From: Nonlabens ulvanivorans
GTDB lineage: Bacteria; Bacteroidota; Bacteroidia; Flavobacteriales; Flavobacteriaceae
Length of the DNA stretch: 61,372 nucleotides
Assembly: GCF_000755285.1 (NCBI RefSeq)
Contig: NZ_BBMK01000011.1
Coordinates: forward strand, 1 to 61,372
Direction of reading: 5' to 3'
Part shown: positions 37,448 to 46,176 of the stretch, piece by piece
Numbering within the stretch: the first letter of the stretch is position 1
How the letters are laid out: every line of letters starts with the position of its first letter
The notes under the pieces: model-generated
Told to the model about the DNA's origin: nothing
The model's input: only the letters and a program-made list of their open reading frames with translations
The model's database searches: none
Translations under genes and position numbers: made by a program

Positions 37448-37465
37448 ACCTTCTTATTGTAAGGT
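37448..37465. promoter_or_regulatory. Dyad about 85-100 bases upstream of the first sigma-54 start
   Basis: ACCTT-CTTATTGT-AAGGT. The distance is in the range used by enhancer-binding activators of sigma-54. It could also be a weak remnant terminator of the lipoprotein gene, but there is no T-run. Confidence 0.3.
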
Positions 37466-37521
37466 ATGCAGCCCATATCAGACTAATGAATCCTTAAACA
37501 TAAACTCATTTTCACCATTTA

Positions 37522-37537
37522 TGGCACGCAAATTGAA
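37522..37537 (+). promoter_or_regulatory. Sigma-54 promoter 1 (TGGCACG-N4-TTGA)
   Basis: TGGCACG CAAA TTGA matches the RpoN -24/-12 consensus TGGCACG-N4-TTGC except for the last base. It precedes a noncoding unit with a hairpin end. Confidence 0.7.
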
Positions 37538-37547
37538 TTGTAATAAT

Positions 37548-37646
37548 TGAAAGAGAAAATGTAAGAGTAGTTTCTTTCATAAAGTTTTTGGTTGGTTAGT
37601 GAGAATTCTCAAGATGCATTTTGCTCTTGAGAATTCTTCTTTTATA
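37548..37646 (+). ncRNA. Candidate small RNA unit 1
   Basis: About 100 nt predicted from the sigma-54 start. Contains TTCATAAAG, then T5, then GGTTGGTTAGT (37576-37600), followed by a perfect 13-bp stem (37602-37614 with 37625-37637, arm AGAATTCTCAAGA) and TCTTTTAT. No open reading frame of note. The core recurs in unit 2, while the hairpins differ in sequence and keep their pairing. Confidence 0.65.
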
Positions 37647-37670
37647 GACCTGTCAGAATATAAATTAATT

Positions 37671-37680
37671 ATGCATGCAT
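37671..37680. promoter_or_regulatory. Palindrome ATGCATGCAT before sigma-54 promoter 2
   Basis: Part of a 15-base sequence (ATTATGCATGCATAG) found again at 39896-39910 upstream of the SPT/AONS-like gene. Candidate shared binding site. Confidence 0.4.
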
Positions 37681-37687
37681 AGTAGTT

Positions 37688-37703
37688 TGGCACGCAATTT
37701 GAA
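37688..37703 (+). promoter_or_regulatory. Sigma-54 promoter 2 (TGGCACG-N4-TTGA)
   Basis: TGGCACG CAAT TTGA, 166 bases after promoter 1 and nearly identical to it. Confidence 0.7.
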
Positions 37704-37713
37704 TTATAATAAA

Positions 37714-37813
37714 TGAAGGTAATTATTAGAGTAATTTACATTCATAAAGTTTTTTGGTTGGTTAGTAGGAAATCCTGAGAAGTCGTAAAGACAACTCGGG
37801 ATTTCCTCATTTA
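37714..37813 (+). ncRNA. Candidate small RNA unit 2
   Basis: About 100 nt. Shares TTCATAAAG, T6 and GGTTGGTTAGT (37741-37766) with unit 1, then a different 13-bp stem (AGGAAATCCTGAG at 37767-37779 with CTCGGGATTTCCT at 37795-37807, one U-G pair) with an inner GTC/GAC stem, and CATTTAT. It ends just upstream of the lipoprotein gene, so a leader function for that gene is an alternative. Confidence 0.62.
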
Positions 37814-37829
37814 TACCTATTTTTATAGC

Positions 37830-38408
37830 ATGAAACAACTATTCCTATTATTACTTGTACTTTCTAGCGTTGCCTGTAAAGAGGCGCAAGAGACTAGCAA
37901 TACTGTCAATGACGATAAGCTAGAATTGCAATTAACCGCCGATAAAAACATACTATCAACAGATAAAATATTTCCGCAAGATTTTCTAGGTGCTTATAAA
38001 GGTAAACTCAACATTACCACAAGTAGAGGAAAAGAATCAATTCCCATGGAGTTTCACTTATTAGAAACGACTGACAGCTTAAACTATCAATACAAAATCT
38101 TCTATGGTGCAGAGCGTTCAGAAAGAGCTTATAATTTAAAGAAAACCCATAATCCTAATTTATATCTAGTCGATGAAAACAATGGTATTGTTTTAGAGAC
38201 GGCATATGCAGATCAAACCTTGTTCAGCACCTATGAAGTGATGGGCAACCTTTTAAACTGTACAGAGGTATTCCACGATGATTATATGGAGTTTATGATT
38301 ACCATGGCTCGTGTTCAAGACACATCTATGACTGGCAATGAAGAAAGTGCAATTGTAAAAAACTATCCGCTTTCTGTAATGCAAAAGGCTGTGTTGTTCA
38401 AAGAGTAG
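37830..38408 (+). CDS. Small lipoprotein of unknown function
   Basis: 192 residues. The signal MKQLFLLLLVLSSVACKEAQ has a clear lipobox (SVAC). The mature domain is beta-rich (FLGAYKGKLNITTSRGKES, MEFHLLETTDSLNYQYKI), resembling small lipocalin-like flavobacterial lipoproteins; no named family is certain. It lies 16 bases after the second hairpin of the tandem RNA locus and may depend on it. It ends before a strong terminator. Confidence 0.75.
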   Translation: MKQLFLLLLVLSSVACKEAQETSNTVNDDKLELQLTADKNILSTDKIFPQDFLGAYKGKLNITTSRGKESIPMEFHLLETTDSLNYQYKIFYGAERSERAYNLKKTHNPNLYLVDENNGIVLETAYADQTLFSTYEVMGNLLNCTEVFHDDYMEFMITMARVQDTSMTGNEESAIVKNYPLSVMQKAVLFKE

Positions 38409-38522
38409 TATGTTGAATCACATCTTAAAAGCTTTTTCGGTTTACGATTATCTATTAGTTTTTCTAATATTCATGAATTAAAAATGTATATCAATCTAAA
38501 GTAATGTCATTATAAACCACAA

Positions 38523-38550
38523 AAAAAGCTCTAGTTTCCTAGAGCTTTTT
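38523..38550. terminator. Bidirectional intrinsic terminator
   Basis: AGCTCTAG-TTTC-CTAGAGCT flanked by A and T runs between convergent genes. A loose variant of the dispersed palindrome (TTCGC-AAAA-GCGAA) follows near 38561. Confidence 0.9.
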
Positions 38551-38586
38551 ATGATTCTTATTCGCAAAAGCGAAAAACTAATCTAT

Positions 38587-39843
38587 CTATTCAAATGCAG
38601 CAGCTACTGATGCGCTTAACCTTTTATAAACTCCACCTTCTAATCGATCGCGTATAGCAGAAAATGCATCAAGCGTCTCATTTACATCATCTAATGTATG
38701 TGAAGCCGTTGGGATTAATCTTAATAGTATCAATCCTTTAGGAATTACTGGATAAACAACTATCGAACAGAAAACACCAAAGTTCTCTCTTAAATCCTTA
38801 ACCAGCGCCATTGCTTCTGGAATACTACCTTTAAGATATACTGGTGTAACACAAGATTGTGTCGTACCTATATCAAAACCACGATCTTTAAGACCGTTTT
38901 GTAAAGCATTTACATTCTCCCATAACTTCTCTTTAAGTTCTGGCATAGTACGTAACATATCTAGACGCTTCAAAGCACCTACAACCAATTGTGATTGTAG
39001 TGATTTTGCAAACATCTGAGATCTTAAATTATACTTTAAGTAGTCAATAATTTCTTTATCAGCTGCAATAAATGCACCTGTACTCGCTAATGACTTTGCA
39101 AAAGTTGCAAAGTAAACATCAATATCATCCTGTACACCTTGCTCTTCTCCTGCTCCAGCACCTGTTTTACCTAAGGTACCAAAACCGTGTGCATCATCTA
39201 CAAATAAACGGAAGTTATACTTTTTCTTAAGTGCAACAATCTCTTTTAATCTACCTTGCTCACCACGCATTCCAAAAACACCTTCAGAAATCACTAGTAT
39301 TCCTCCACCAGTCTGATCGGCTATTTTAGTAGCACGTTGTAGGTTTTTCTCAATACTTTCAATATCGTTGTGCTTATAAGTAAAACGTTTACCGTGGTGT
39401 AACCTTACACCATCGATAATACAAGCGTGTGCATCGACATCATATACAATAACATCATCTTTAGATACAAGAGCATCTACCGTAGAAACCATACCTTGGT
39501 AACCGAAGTTTAACAAATAAGAAGCTTCTTTATTTACAAAAGCTGCAAGTTCATTTTGTAGTTGTTCATGTAAATCTGTGTGACCACTCATCATACGAGC
39601 ACCCATTGGATAAGCACTACCGAATTGAGCACCAGCCTCTGCATCTACTTTACGCACTTCAGGATGATTTGCTAGACCTAGGTAATCGTTCACACTCCAG
39701 GTAATTACTTCTCTACCTTTAAAACGCATGCGATTTGCAATAGGCCCTTCTAGCTTTGGAAACACAAAATAACCTTCAGCTACAGACGCCCATTTACCTA
39801 GTGGTCCTTTATCCTTGTATATTTTATCAAATAAATCCTTCAT
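38587..39843 (-). CDS. PLP-dependent alpha-oxoamine synthase, serine palmitoyltransferase-like
   Basis: 418 residues. WSVNDYLGLANHPEV, DDAHGFGTLG and the PLP-lysine motif TFAKSLASTGAF place it in the family that condenses an amino acid with an acyl-CoA (SPT, AONS, KBL). The TFxKSLAS form is closest to serine palmitoyltransferase, consistent with sphingolipid-related lipids of Bacteroidota, though 8-amino-7-oxononanoate synthase cannot be excluded. Cytosolic or membrane-associated. Intact. A TATCTTTG box lies 18 bases before the start. Confidence 0.85.
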   Translation of the reverse strand: MKDLFDKIYKDKGPLGKWASVAEGYFVFPKLEGPIANRMRFKGREVITWSVNDYLGLANHPEVRKVDAEAGAQFGSAYPMGARMMSGHTDLHEQLQNELAAFVNKEASYLLNFGYQGMVSTVDALVSKDDVIVYDVDAHACIIDGVRLHHGKRFTYKHNDIESIEKNLQRATKIADQTGGGILVISEGVFGMRGEQGRLKEIVALKKKYNFRLFVDDAHGFGTLGKTGAGAGEEQGVQDDIDVYFATFAKSLASTGAFIAADKEIIDYLKYNLRSQMFAKSLQSQLVVGALKRLDMLRTMPELKEKLWENVNALQNGLKDRGFDIGTTQSCVTPVYLKGSIPEAMALVKDLRENFGVFCSIVVYPVIPKGLILLRLIPTASHTLDDVNETLDAFSAIRDRLEGGVYKRLSASVAAAFE

Positions 39844-39861
39844 AAGAATATTTTAAACATG

Positions 39862-39869
39862 CAAAGATA
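39862..39869 (-). promoter_or_regulatory. -7 box (TATCTTTG) of the SPT/AONS-like gene
   Basis: Exact TAnnTTTG on the minus strand, 18 bases before the ATG; the ATGCATGCAT palindrome lies about 30 bases upstream of it. Confidence 0.65.
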
Positions 39870-39895
39870 CAAATCTAATTGCAAATTGACCATTC

Positions 39896-39910
39896 ATTAT
39901 GCATGCATAG
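39896..39910. repeat. Second copy of ATTATGCATGCATAG
   Basis: Identical over 15 bases to 37668-37682, upstream of the SPT/AONS-like promoter. Confidence 0.6.
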
Positions 39911-39964
39911 CAAATAAGTTTGTAACAATAAACTGTTGATAAATAGATAGTTAACAAGTGTTAG

Positions 39965-39992
39965 TTTTTACGCTTTCGCGAAAGCGTAAAAA
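39965..39992. repeat. 28-bp perfect palindrome with the dispersed core
   Basis: Core at 39971-39986 extended by TTTTTA / TAAAAA. It merges with the terminator of the cysteine synthase gene. Confidence 0.92.
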
Positions 39993-40023
39993 AAGCCGCT
40001 ATCTAATTAATAGACAGCGGCTT
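39986..40023 (-). terminator. Terminator of the cysteine synthase gene
   Basis: Minus strand: AAGCCGCT and AGCGGCTT arms around a loop, followed by seven T that belong to the adjacent palindrome. Confidence 0.92.
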
Positions 40024-40048
40024 AAGTTATGTGAAAAATATACTAAGA

Positions 40049-41087
40049 TTACTTAATGTACTCAATGTGCTGCTCTGTCGCAGTCGATTTAGAGTCAAAA
40101 AAGCCTTGATCTTGCATCCACTGGTCATTGTAAATTTTACTCATGTATCGAGAACCGTGATCAGGAAAAATGACCACAACCTTAGAATTCTCATCAAATC
40201 GTCCTTCTTCATTCAGAAGTTTTACAGCTTGCATAGCAGCACCACTAGTGTAGCCCACAAAAAGTCCTTCTGTTTGAGAGATTTTACGAGCATATGTGCT
40301 GCATCTTCATCTTTAACCTTTACAAAATAATCGATACTATCAAAATCAGTTGCCGTAGGGATTAAATTTTTACCTATCCTTCTATACGATATGGATAGAT
40401 TTCTTCAGAATCAAATTCTTTAGTCTCATGATATTTTTTAAGTACACTACCATAAGCATCTACTCCCAAAATTTCAATATTAGGATTTTGCTCCTTAAGG
40501 AAACGTGCTGTACCAGATATTGTTCCACCAGTTCCACTACAGGCTACTAGGTGTGTAATCTGTCCACCAGTTTGTTCCCATATTTCTGGTCCTGTACTTC
40601 TATAATGGGCCTCTATGTTGAGCTCATTAAAATATTGGTTAATGTAAATACTATCTTTAATCTCTTCATGCAGTCGTTTTGCAACCTCATAATAACTGCG
40701 AGGATCATCTGCACTTACATGAGCAGGACATACGTAAACCTTTGCTCCCATAGACTTAAGCATGTCTATTTTATCTGCGCTTGATTTTGAACTTACTGCA
40801 AGTATACAGTCATATCCTTTAATACGGCTTACCATAGCAATACTGAAACCTGTATTACCAGAAGTCGTTTCAATTATAGTATCACCAGGCTTTAATATTC
40901 CTTTACGTTCTGCTTCTTCAATAATATGAAGTGCGATTCTATCCTTTGAGGAGTGTCCTGGATTGAATGCTTCTACTTTTGCAAAAAATTCTCCAGTATA
41001 ATTAGCTGTTGTAGTTGATAGTTTAATAAGTGGAGTATCACCTATAAGATCTAGCACACTGTCGTAAGCTTTTATGTCTTTATTCAT
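40049..41087 (-). CDS. Cysteine synthase / cystathionine beta-synthase family enzyme, two frameshifts
   Basis: PLP enzyme that forms cysteine or cystathionine by beta-replacement. [11 protein letters not shown] has the PLP Lys, [10 protein letters not shown] the phosphate-binding loop, [10 protein letters not shown] the second Gly loop. Breaks: near 40376 (GAAGGATAGG; one extra A gives [16 protein letters not shown]) and near 40291 (ATATGCTCG; one extra G gives [11 protein letters not shown]). The repaired length is 346 residues, ending [12 protein letters not shown]. Own promoter box (TAAATTTG, minus strand, near 41135) and a strong terminator. Confidence 0.9.
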
Positions 41088-41154
41088 AAATAGGGTTTAA
41101 TTTTTTGAACGTTCAGAACATTCCAAAAACTTAGCAAATTTACATAAAATTTTG

Positions 41155-43210
41155 CTAGCTATCTATTTGTTCTAAATCTAGCAAAAAGCATAGTCAATTG
41201 CCACTTCTTTTAAAGCATCATATCGTCCGGACGCACCACTATGACCACTAGTCATGTCTGTTTTGAATAACAATATATTGTTGTCTGTCTTGAGTTCTCT
41301 TAACCTTGCAACCCATTTAGATGGTTCCCAGTATTGAACTTGAGAATCATGATAACCCGTGGTGACCAGTACATTTGGATAACCTTGTTCTCTCACTTGA
41401 TCATATGGTGAATAACTCAACATATAATCATAGCTATCTTTATGGTTGGGATTTCCCCATTCGTCATATTCACCAGTTGTTAAAGGTATTGAGTCATCAA
41501 GCATCGTAGTTACCACATCTACAAATGGAACAGCGCTCAAAATACCGTTATATAATTGTGGAGCCATATTCATTATCGCACCCATTAATAATCCTCCTGC
41601 AGAACCACCACTTGCATATAAATGTGATGGCGATGTGTAGTTGTTATTTATAAGGTGTTCACTACAAGCTATAAAGTCACTAAAAGTATTGCGCTTTGCA
41701 AACATTTTACCGTCTTCATACCATGGCCTACCTAGGTACTCACTACCGCGTACGTGTGCAATAGCATATATAAAACCACGGTCTAATAAACTTAATCTAG
41801 AGATTGAAAAGTAAGGATCTATTGTTGACCCATAACTACCATAACCGTATAATAGTAAGGGATTACCAGAACTCTTTTTCAAGCTTTTTTTATAAACGAG
41901 ACTTATTGGTACTTTAACGCCATCTTTTGCTGTTGCCCAAACTCTCTCTGATGCATAGTCATCAGGTGTGAAATTAGGGTCTTGTACCTTTTGGATTTTA
42001 AGTACTGCTTCTTCCCTACTATCCATGTCAAATTCAATTACAGAAGGTGGAGTAGTTAATGAATTATATTGATATCTTAATTTTACGGTATCAAAATCAT
42101 AATTACCACCGGTAAATGCGGTGTAAGTCTCATTATCAAAAGGTAGAAAGTAATCGACAGTGTCATCCCATGACTTAATACGGATTCTATTAAGACCATT
42201 GAAACGATCTGAGATCACTAAATACTTTTGGAATATTTCAAAATCTTCTAGCAAAACATCGGGATGATGGGCTATGACATCAACCCAATTCTCCATTTCT
42301 GGTTTAGACACTTCTGTCTTCATGATTTTGAAATTAGTAGCTTCATCTTTATTTGTCATGATATAAAAATGATCACCATAATGTAGCACACTATATTCTA
42401 TCTGATCTGTGCGTGGTTGTACTATTTTAAACTCACTATCTGGCTGATCTGCCTTATAAATCGTACCTCATCTGTTAACGTCGATGATGATTTAATCATG
42501 ATGTATTCTCTAGACTTTGATTTATAGACGTAACAGTTATAAATCTCATCATCCTCTTGATATACTATAGTTGCACTTTCAGGTTGAGCTCCTAATTTGT
42601 ATTTGAAAATTTGATTGGCTCTTAAAGTCTGTTCATCTTTTCTAACAAAAAACAGTGTTTTATTATCTGCGTCCCAAACTGCTCCACCAGTAGTTAACTC
42701 TAATGATTGAGGCATAACCTCTTGAGTGAGCAGATCTTTAACATATATGGTATATTGACGTCTACCTACAATATCAACACCATAAGATATCATATTGTTA
42801 TCTGGTGAGACACTCATACCTGTCAATTGATAAAAATCATGCCCTAACGCCATTTCATTTACATTAAATAGGAGTTCTTCTTCATTAGAAAGAGATTCTT
42901 TTTTACGATAATAAAAAGGATAACTTTCTCCTTTTTTCATTTTAGTATAATACCAGTAGCCATTCCAAAAATAGGGTACCGATTCATCATCTTCATTAAT
43001 CCTACTTTTGATTTCTTCAAAAAGATCATCTTTTAATTGCTTAGTATGCGCTGACATCTTTTCATAATAATCGTTCTCTTGATTAAGATAATCAATAACT
43101 TCTGGAGCATCTCGCTGTGTCATCCAGTGGTAATTATCAATACGTTGATGTCCATGAGCCTCGTGTACGTGAGGTATTTTTTTTGCAATCGGTGCTAGGT
43201 ACTCTTTCAT
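41155..43210 (-). CDS. Oligopeptidase B (S9 family), two frameshifts
   Basis: Serine peptidase cleaving small peptides after basic residues. An N-terminal beta-propeller (IDNYHWMTQRDAPEVIDYL) is followed by a catalytic domain with the Ser in ASGGSAGGLLMG, Asp in TGYHDSQVQYWEP and His in SGHSGASGRYDALKE. Breaks: near 42454 (TTTATAAGGC lacks an A; repaired FIKADQPDSEFK) and at the A5 run 41183-41187 (repaired YAFLLDLEQIDS, stop at 41155). The repaired length, 685, is normal. Cytosolic, no signal peptide. Confidence 0.92.
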
Positions 43211-43314
43211 TAGTGCTTATTAAAAAACGTTGCAATATATAAAACAGACCTCTTATTTAGGTGAGGTTTAACGGATGTTATAATTTTGTTGCAAACAATT
43301 AAAACTTAAAAATT

Positions 43315-43639
43315 ATGTTAGGAGATATGATGGGTATGATGGGGGAAATTAAAAGAAACCCAACAGAAGGTTGAAGAGACTAAAAAAAGAATGGATACCG
43401 TTCTTATTGATGAAAAATCATCTGATGATTTATTAAAAGTAACTGTTACCGCAAGTCGTGTGATTAAGAGTATCGCAATCGAAAATGCCCTACTAGAGGA
43501 CAAAGAACAATTAGAGGATTATTTAATTCTAGTGATCAATAAAGCATTAAATAAAGCAGAAGACATCTATGAAAATGAAGTAGCAGCGGTTGCAAAGGAC
43601 GGAATGCCTAATATACCAGGAATGGATATGTTTAAGTAG
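43315..43639 (+). CDS. YbaB/EbfC nucleoid-associated protein, frameshifted
   Basis: Small DNA-binding protein often encoded near recombination genes. The read starts [10 protein letters not shown] and breaks at a G5 run (43341-43345); with G4 it continues [23 protein letters not shown] and then the intact [16 protein letters not shown] and [13 protein letters not shown]. Repaired length 107 residues. No recR or dnaX is adjacent. Followed by a bidirectional terminator. Confidence 0.9.
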
Positions 43640-43677
43640 CATTTAAAATTTAATCGTTTATTAAATTATATAAAAGC

Positions 43678-43711
43678 AAAAATCCCATCTAGATAACTAG
43701 ATGGGATTTTT
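43678..43711. terminator. Bidirectional intrinsic terminator
   Basis: ATCCCATCTAG-ATAA-CTAGATGGGAT flanked by A and T runs between convergent genes. Confidence 0.93.
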
Positions 43712-43745
43712 TATACTTAATTGTCTATCGACTACTAATCAAAGA

Positions 43746-44852
43746 TTAGTTGTTAATTAAACGGAATGTAGTACGACGGTTTGCTTTGTGCTCACGCTCA
43801 GTACAAGAAACTCCATCAGCACAACGGTTTTTAAGACGGTTTTCACCGTAACCATTTGCAACGATACGAGAGTTGTTGATACCTTTAGAAATAAGGTAGT
43901 TAGCAACAGACTGTGCACGTCTTTCAGATAAAGCTTGGTTAGAAGTCTTAGAACCTCTAGAGTCAGTATGAGAAGCAACTTCTACTTTAGAACCTGGAGT
44001 GTTGTTAAGAACAGAAAGTAATTTTGCATCAATCTCAGCTTTATCAGCACCAGTTAATGTAGAACTTCCAGTTGCCCAGTTGATTTGAAGGTTGTTCTCT
44101 TCAACAAGAGCACAATCAACCTCAGACCATACAGTAAGACCACCTTTAGAAACTAATTTCTCACGAGTAATAGTTTGTTGAGTTGAAGGAACTACAGACT
44201 CAGTAGTAGCTGCATCAGACTTAAGGATTGTACGAGTAATATTTGCATATTCTTCAGGGATAGCGATTTCTTCAACACGTGCTGGTTGATCAACTACACG
44301 TACTGTATAAGTACCTGATTGCTCAGCAACAGGAACTCTGTTAAAGCTAGCGTCATTTGCAAGAGTGGTTACAGAAACTGTAGTATACTCAGCTGGGTAA
44401 CCTTTGTAACACCAGTAACGACAGTCATCTGGGTTAGAAGAAGTACACTCTGCTGGTGGTACAGAACTCATTTCCCATTGTGCATAAGCTGGCTTAATCT
44501 CGATAGTCTCAGTAGACTTACCAAAAGAAGCTGGAGAAATAGTAATAGTAGATCCCGCTTGTTTCTTTACATAAGTACGAGTTTCAGTCTTATAAGTTGC
44601 AGGTATAACACGTAATTGTTTAGAAGCTTCTTTTACAAGAACTCTTTCAGTTACAGTTTCATAAGTTGCAGGTACTACACTTAATTTCTTGTAAGAAGGT
44701 GTAGATTGGATTGATACAGTTTCGTTTTCATACACATCTGGTGTAGTACAACGAACGTAACATTTTCCTGGCTCTGGATTAGAAGGTAAGTCTTGTGCAA
44801 AACCTACAGTCGCAGTAGCTACAGCTACTAAAGAAAGTATTAGTCTTTTCAT
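43746..44852 (-). CDS. OmpA family protein with an unusual repeat region
   Basis: 368 residues. Signal peptide MKRLILSLVAVATATVGFAQ. C-terminal OmpA peptidoglycan-binding domain (about 255-368) with ASHTDSRGSKTSNQALSERR and NGYGENRLKN. Between them (about 50-240) is a repetitive part with degenerate units of the form P-A-x-Y-x-T (VPATYETVTERV, IPATYKTETRTY, SPASFGKSTETI, YPAEYTTVSVTT, IPEEYANITRTI). Cys pairs occur near both ends. Outer membrane or periplasm; an abundant structural protein is likely. Confidence 0.9.
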   Translation of the reverse strand: MKRLILSLVAVATATVGFAQDLPSNPEPGKCYVRCTTPDVYENETVSIQSTPSYKKLSVVPATYETVTERVLVKEASKQLRVIPATYKTETRTYVKKQAGSTITISPASFGKSTETIEIKPAYAQWEMSSVPPAECTSSNPDDCRYWCYKGYPAEYTTVSVTTLANDASFNRVPVAEQSGTYTVRVVDQPARVEEIAIPEEYANITRTILKSDAATTESVVPSTQQTITREKLVSKGGLTVWSEVDCALVEENNLQINWATGSSTLTGADKAEIDAKLLSVLNNTPGSKVEVASHTDSRGSKTSNQALSERRAQSVANYLISKGINNSRIVANGYGENRLKNRCADGVSCTEREHKANRRTTFRLINN

Positions 44853-45014
44853 TTTTGAGGTGTTAATTTGTTTTAATAATTAATTTGAGTTGCAAAGGTC
44901 AGTCAATAAGAAGTTTTACTAGAATATTTTCTCTACTAAATGACAACAGTTTGTTAAAATGACCACTATCATCGACCAACTACATAAAAACAGGACTCTA
45001 CAACTATAAATATA

Positions 45015-46026
45015 TTAAAATTTTCTTAAAACAGCCAACATTTGTTCATGCATTTCTGCAGTGTAATCATAATGGGTAACTAATCTTAACTTACCTTGCC
45101 CCCCATATCGCTGTAAATAATATCGTGCTTGTCTAGGTATTCTGTGAATGTATCTTCAATATTCACATTAAAAATAACAATGTTGGTTTCTACTGGCTCT
45201 ACCTTGGTAACGGCACTCAATTCAGATAAAGCTATCGCTAGTTGCTTTGCCCTATTATGATCTTCTCTCAATAGTGGGAAATGATGATCTAATGCATGTA
45301 ATCCTGCTGCTGCCATAAACCTACTTGTCTCATTCCACCACCTAGAACCTTACGTACTCTTATGGCATTTTTCATTATTTCATTTTTCCCTATTAAAACA
45401 GTTCCCATAGGTGCTCCCATTCCTTTAGATAAGCAAACAGATATCGTGTCAAAGATCTCACCATACGACTTAGGATCTTGATTGGTGGCAACCAGTGCAT
45501 TCCATAAACGTGCACCATCTAGATGTAGTCCCAGTTGATGTTTATCTGTTACTGCTTTTATCTCTCTAAAAGTATCTAGGGAATAACAAGCGCCACCACC
45601 TTTATTTGTAGTGTTTTCTAAACATACTAATGTCGTTAAAGGACTATGATAAAAATCTGGCGGATTAATATGATCCTCTACCTGTTGGGCGGTAATCATA
45701 CCGCGATGACCATCAACCAATTTACAAGAAACACCGCTATTAAATGAAACACCACCACCTTCATAATTATAAACATGGGCATACTTATCACATATCAATT
45801 GCTCACCAGGTTGCGTATGTAGCTTTATAGCTGCCTGATTTGCCATACTACCTGTAGGAAAGTATAAAGCTGTTTCCATACCAAACATTTCTGCAATACG
45901 TTGCTCTAGCAGGTTCACTGTTGGATCTTCCTTATAAACGTCATCGCCCACATTAGCATTTATTATAGCCTGCATCATGGCAGCAGTAGGTTTTGTTACT
46001 GTATCACTCCTTAAATCTATTTTCAT
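45015..46026 (-). CDS. ltaE: Low-specificity L-threonine aldolase, two frameshifts
   Basis: PLP enzyme that cleaves threonine to glycine and acetaldehyde. Start at 46026 (MKIDLRSDTVTKPT). The PLP lysine is in VCLSKGMGAPMGTVLIG; LHLDGARLWNA is also conserved. Breaks: a missing T at 45317-45319 (repaired VGFMAAAGLHALDHH) and a G6 run (coding strand) at 45099-45104 that should be G4 or G7 (repaired SDMGQGKLRLVTHYDYT), giving a stop at 45015. About 336 residues. A palindrome variant lies just upstream. Confidence 0.92.
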
Positions 46027-46040
46027 GTCTGTATTAATTA

Positions 46041-46056
46041 CGCTTCCGCGAAAGCG
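46041..46056. repeat. Variant dispersed palindrome upstream of ltaE
   Basis: CGCTTCCGCGAAAGCG, one substitution, 15 bases before the ltaE start. Confidence 0.8.
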
Positions 46057-46148
46057 AGATAAAAATAACAACTGCCATACATATCATCCTAGTAAGTTCT
46101 CATATATTATAGACCTATTGCTATAGCTGAGAAGACAGATAATAATCC

Positions 46149-46156
46149 TATTTTTG
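46149..46156 (+). promoter_or_regulatory. -7 box (TATTTTTG) of prfB
   Basis: TAnnTTTG match 20 bases before the ATG. Confidence 0.6.
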
Positions 46157-46176
46157 TAATTAAACATAGTCCATAT

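Larger units (their letters stand above)
37522..37813 (+). repeat. Tandem duplication of the promoter-RNA unit, 166-bp period
   Basis: Both copies keep the promoter, TTGAATT(G/A)TAATAA just after it, GAGTA before TTCATAAAG and the GGTTGGTTAGT core; the 3' stems have diverged with compensatory changes. This is the only stretch above 300 bases without a gene in the window. Confidence 0.8.

Noticed and set aside
37548..37813. Short peptides encoded in the tandem RNA units
   Set aside because: Only minimal start-stop pairs occur, they are not shared between the two copies, and conservation lies in the noncoding core and stems.
41101..41125. GAACGTTC palindrome near the cysteine synthase start as an operator
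   Set aside because: Only eight bases are self-complementary, and the wider dyad has too many mismatches to support a site.
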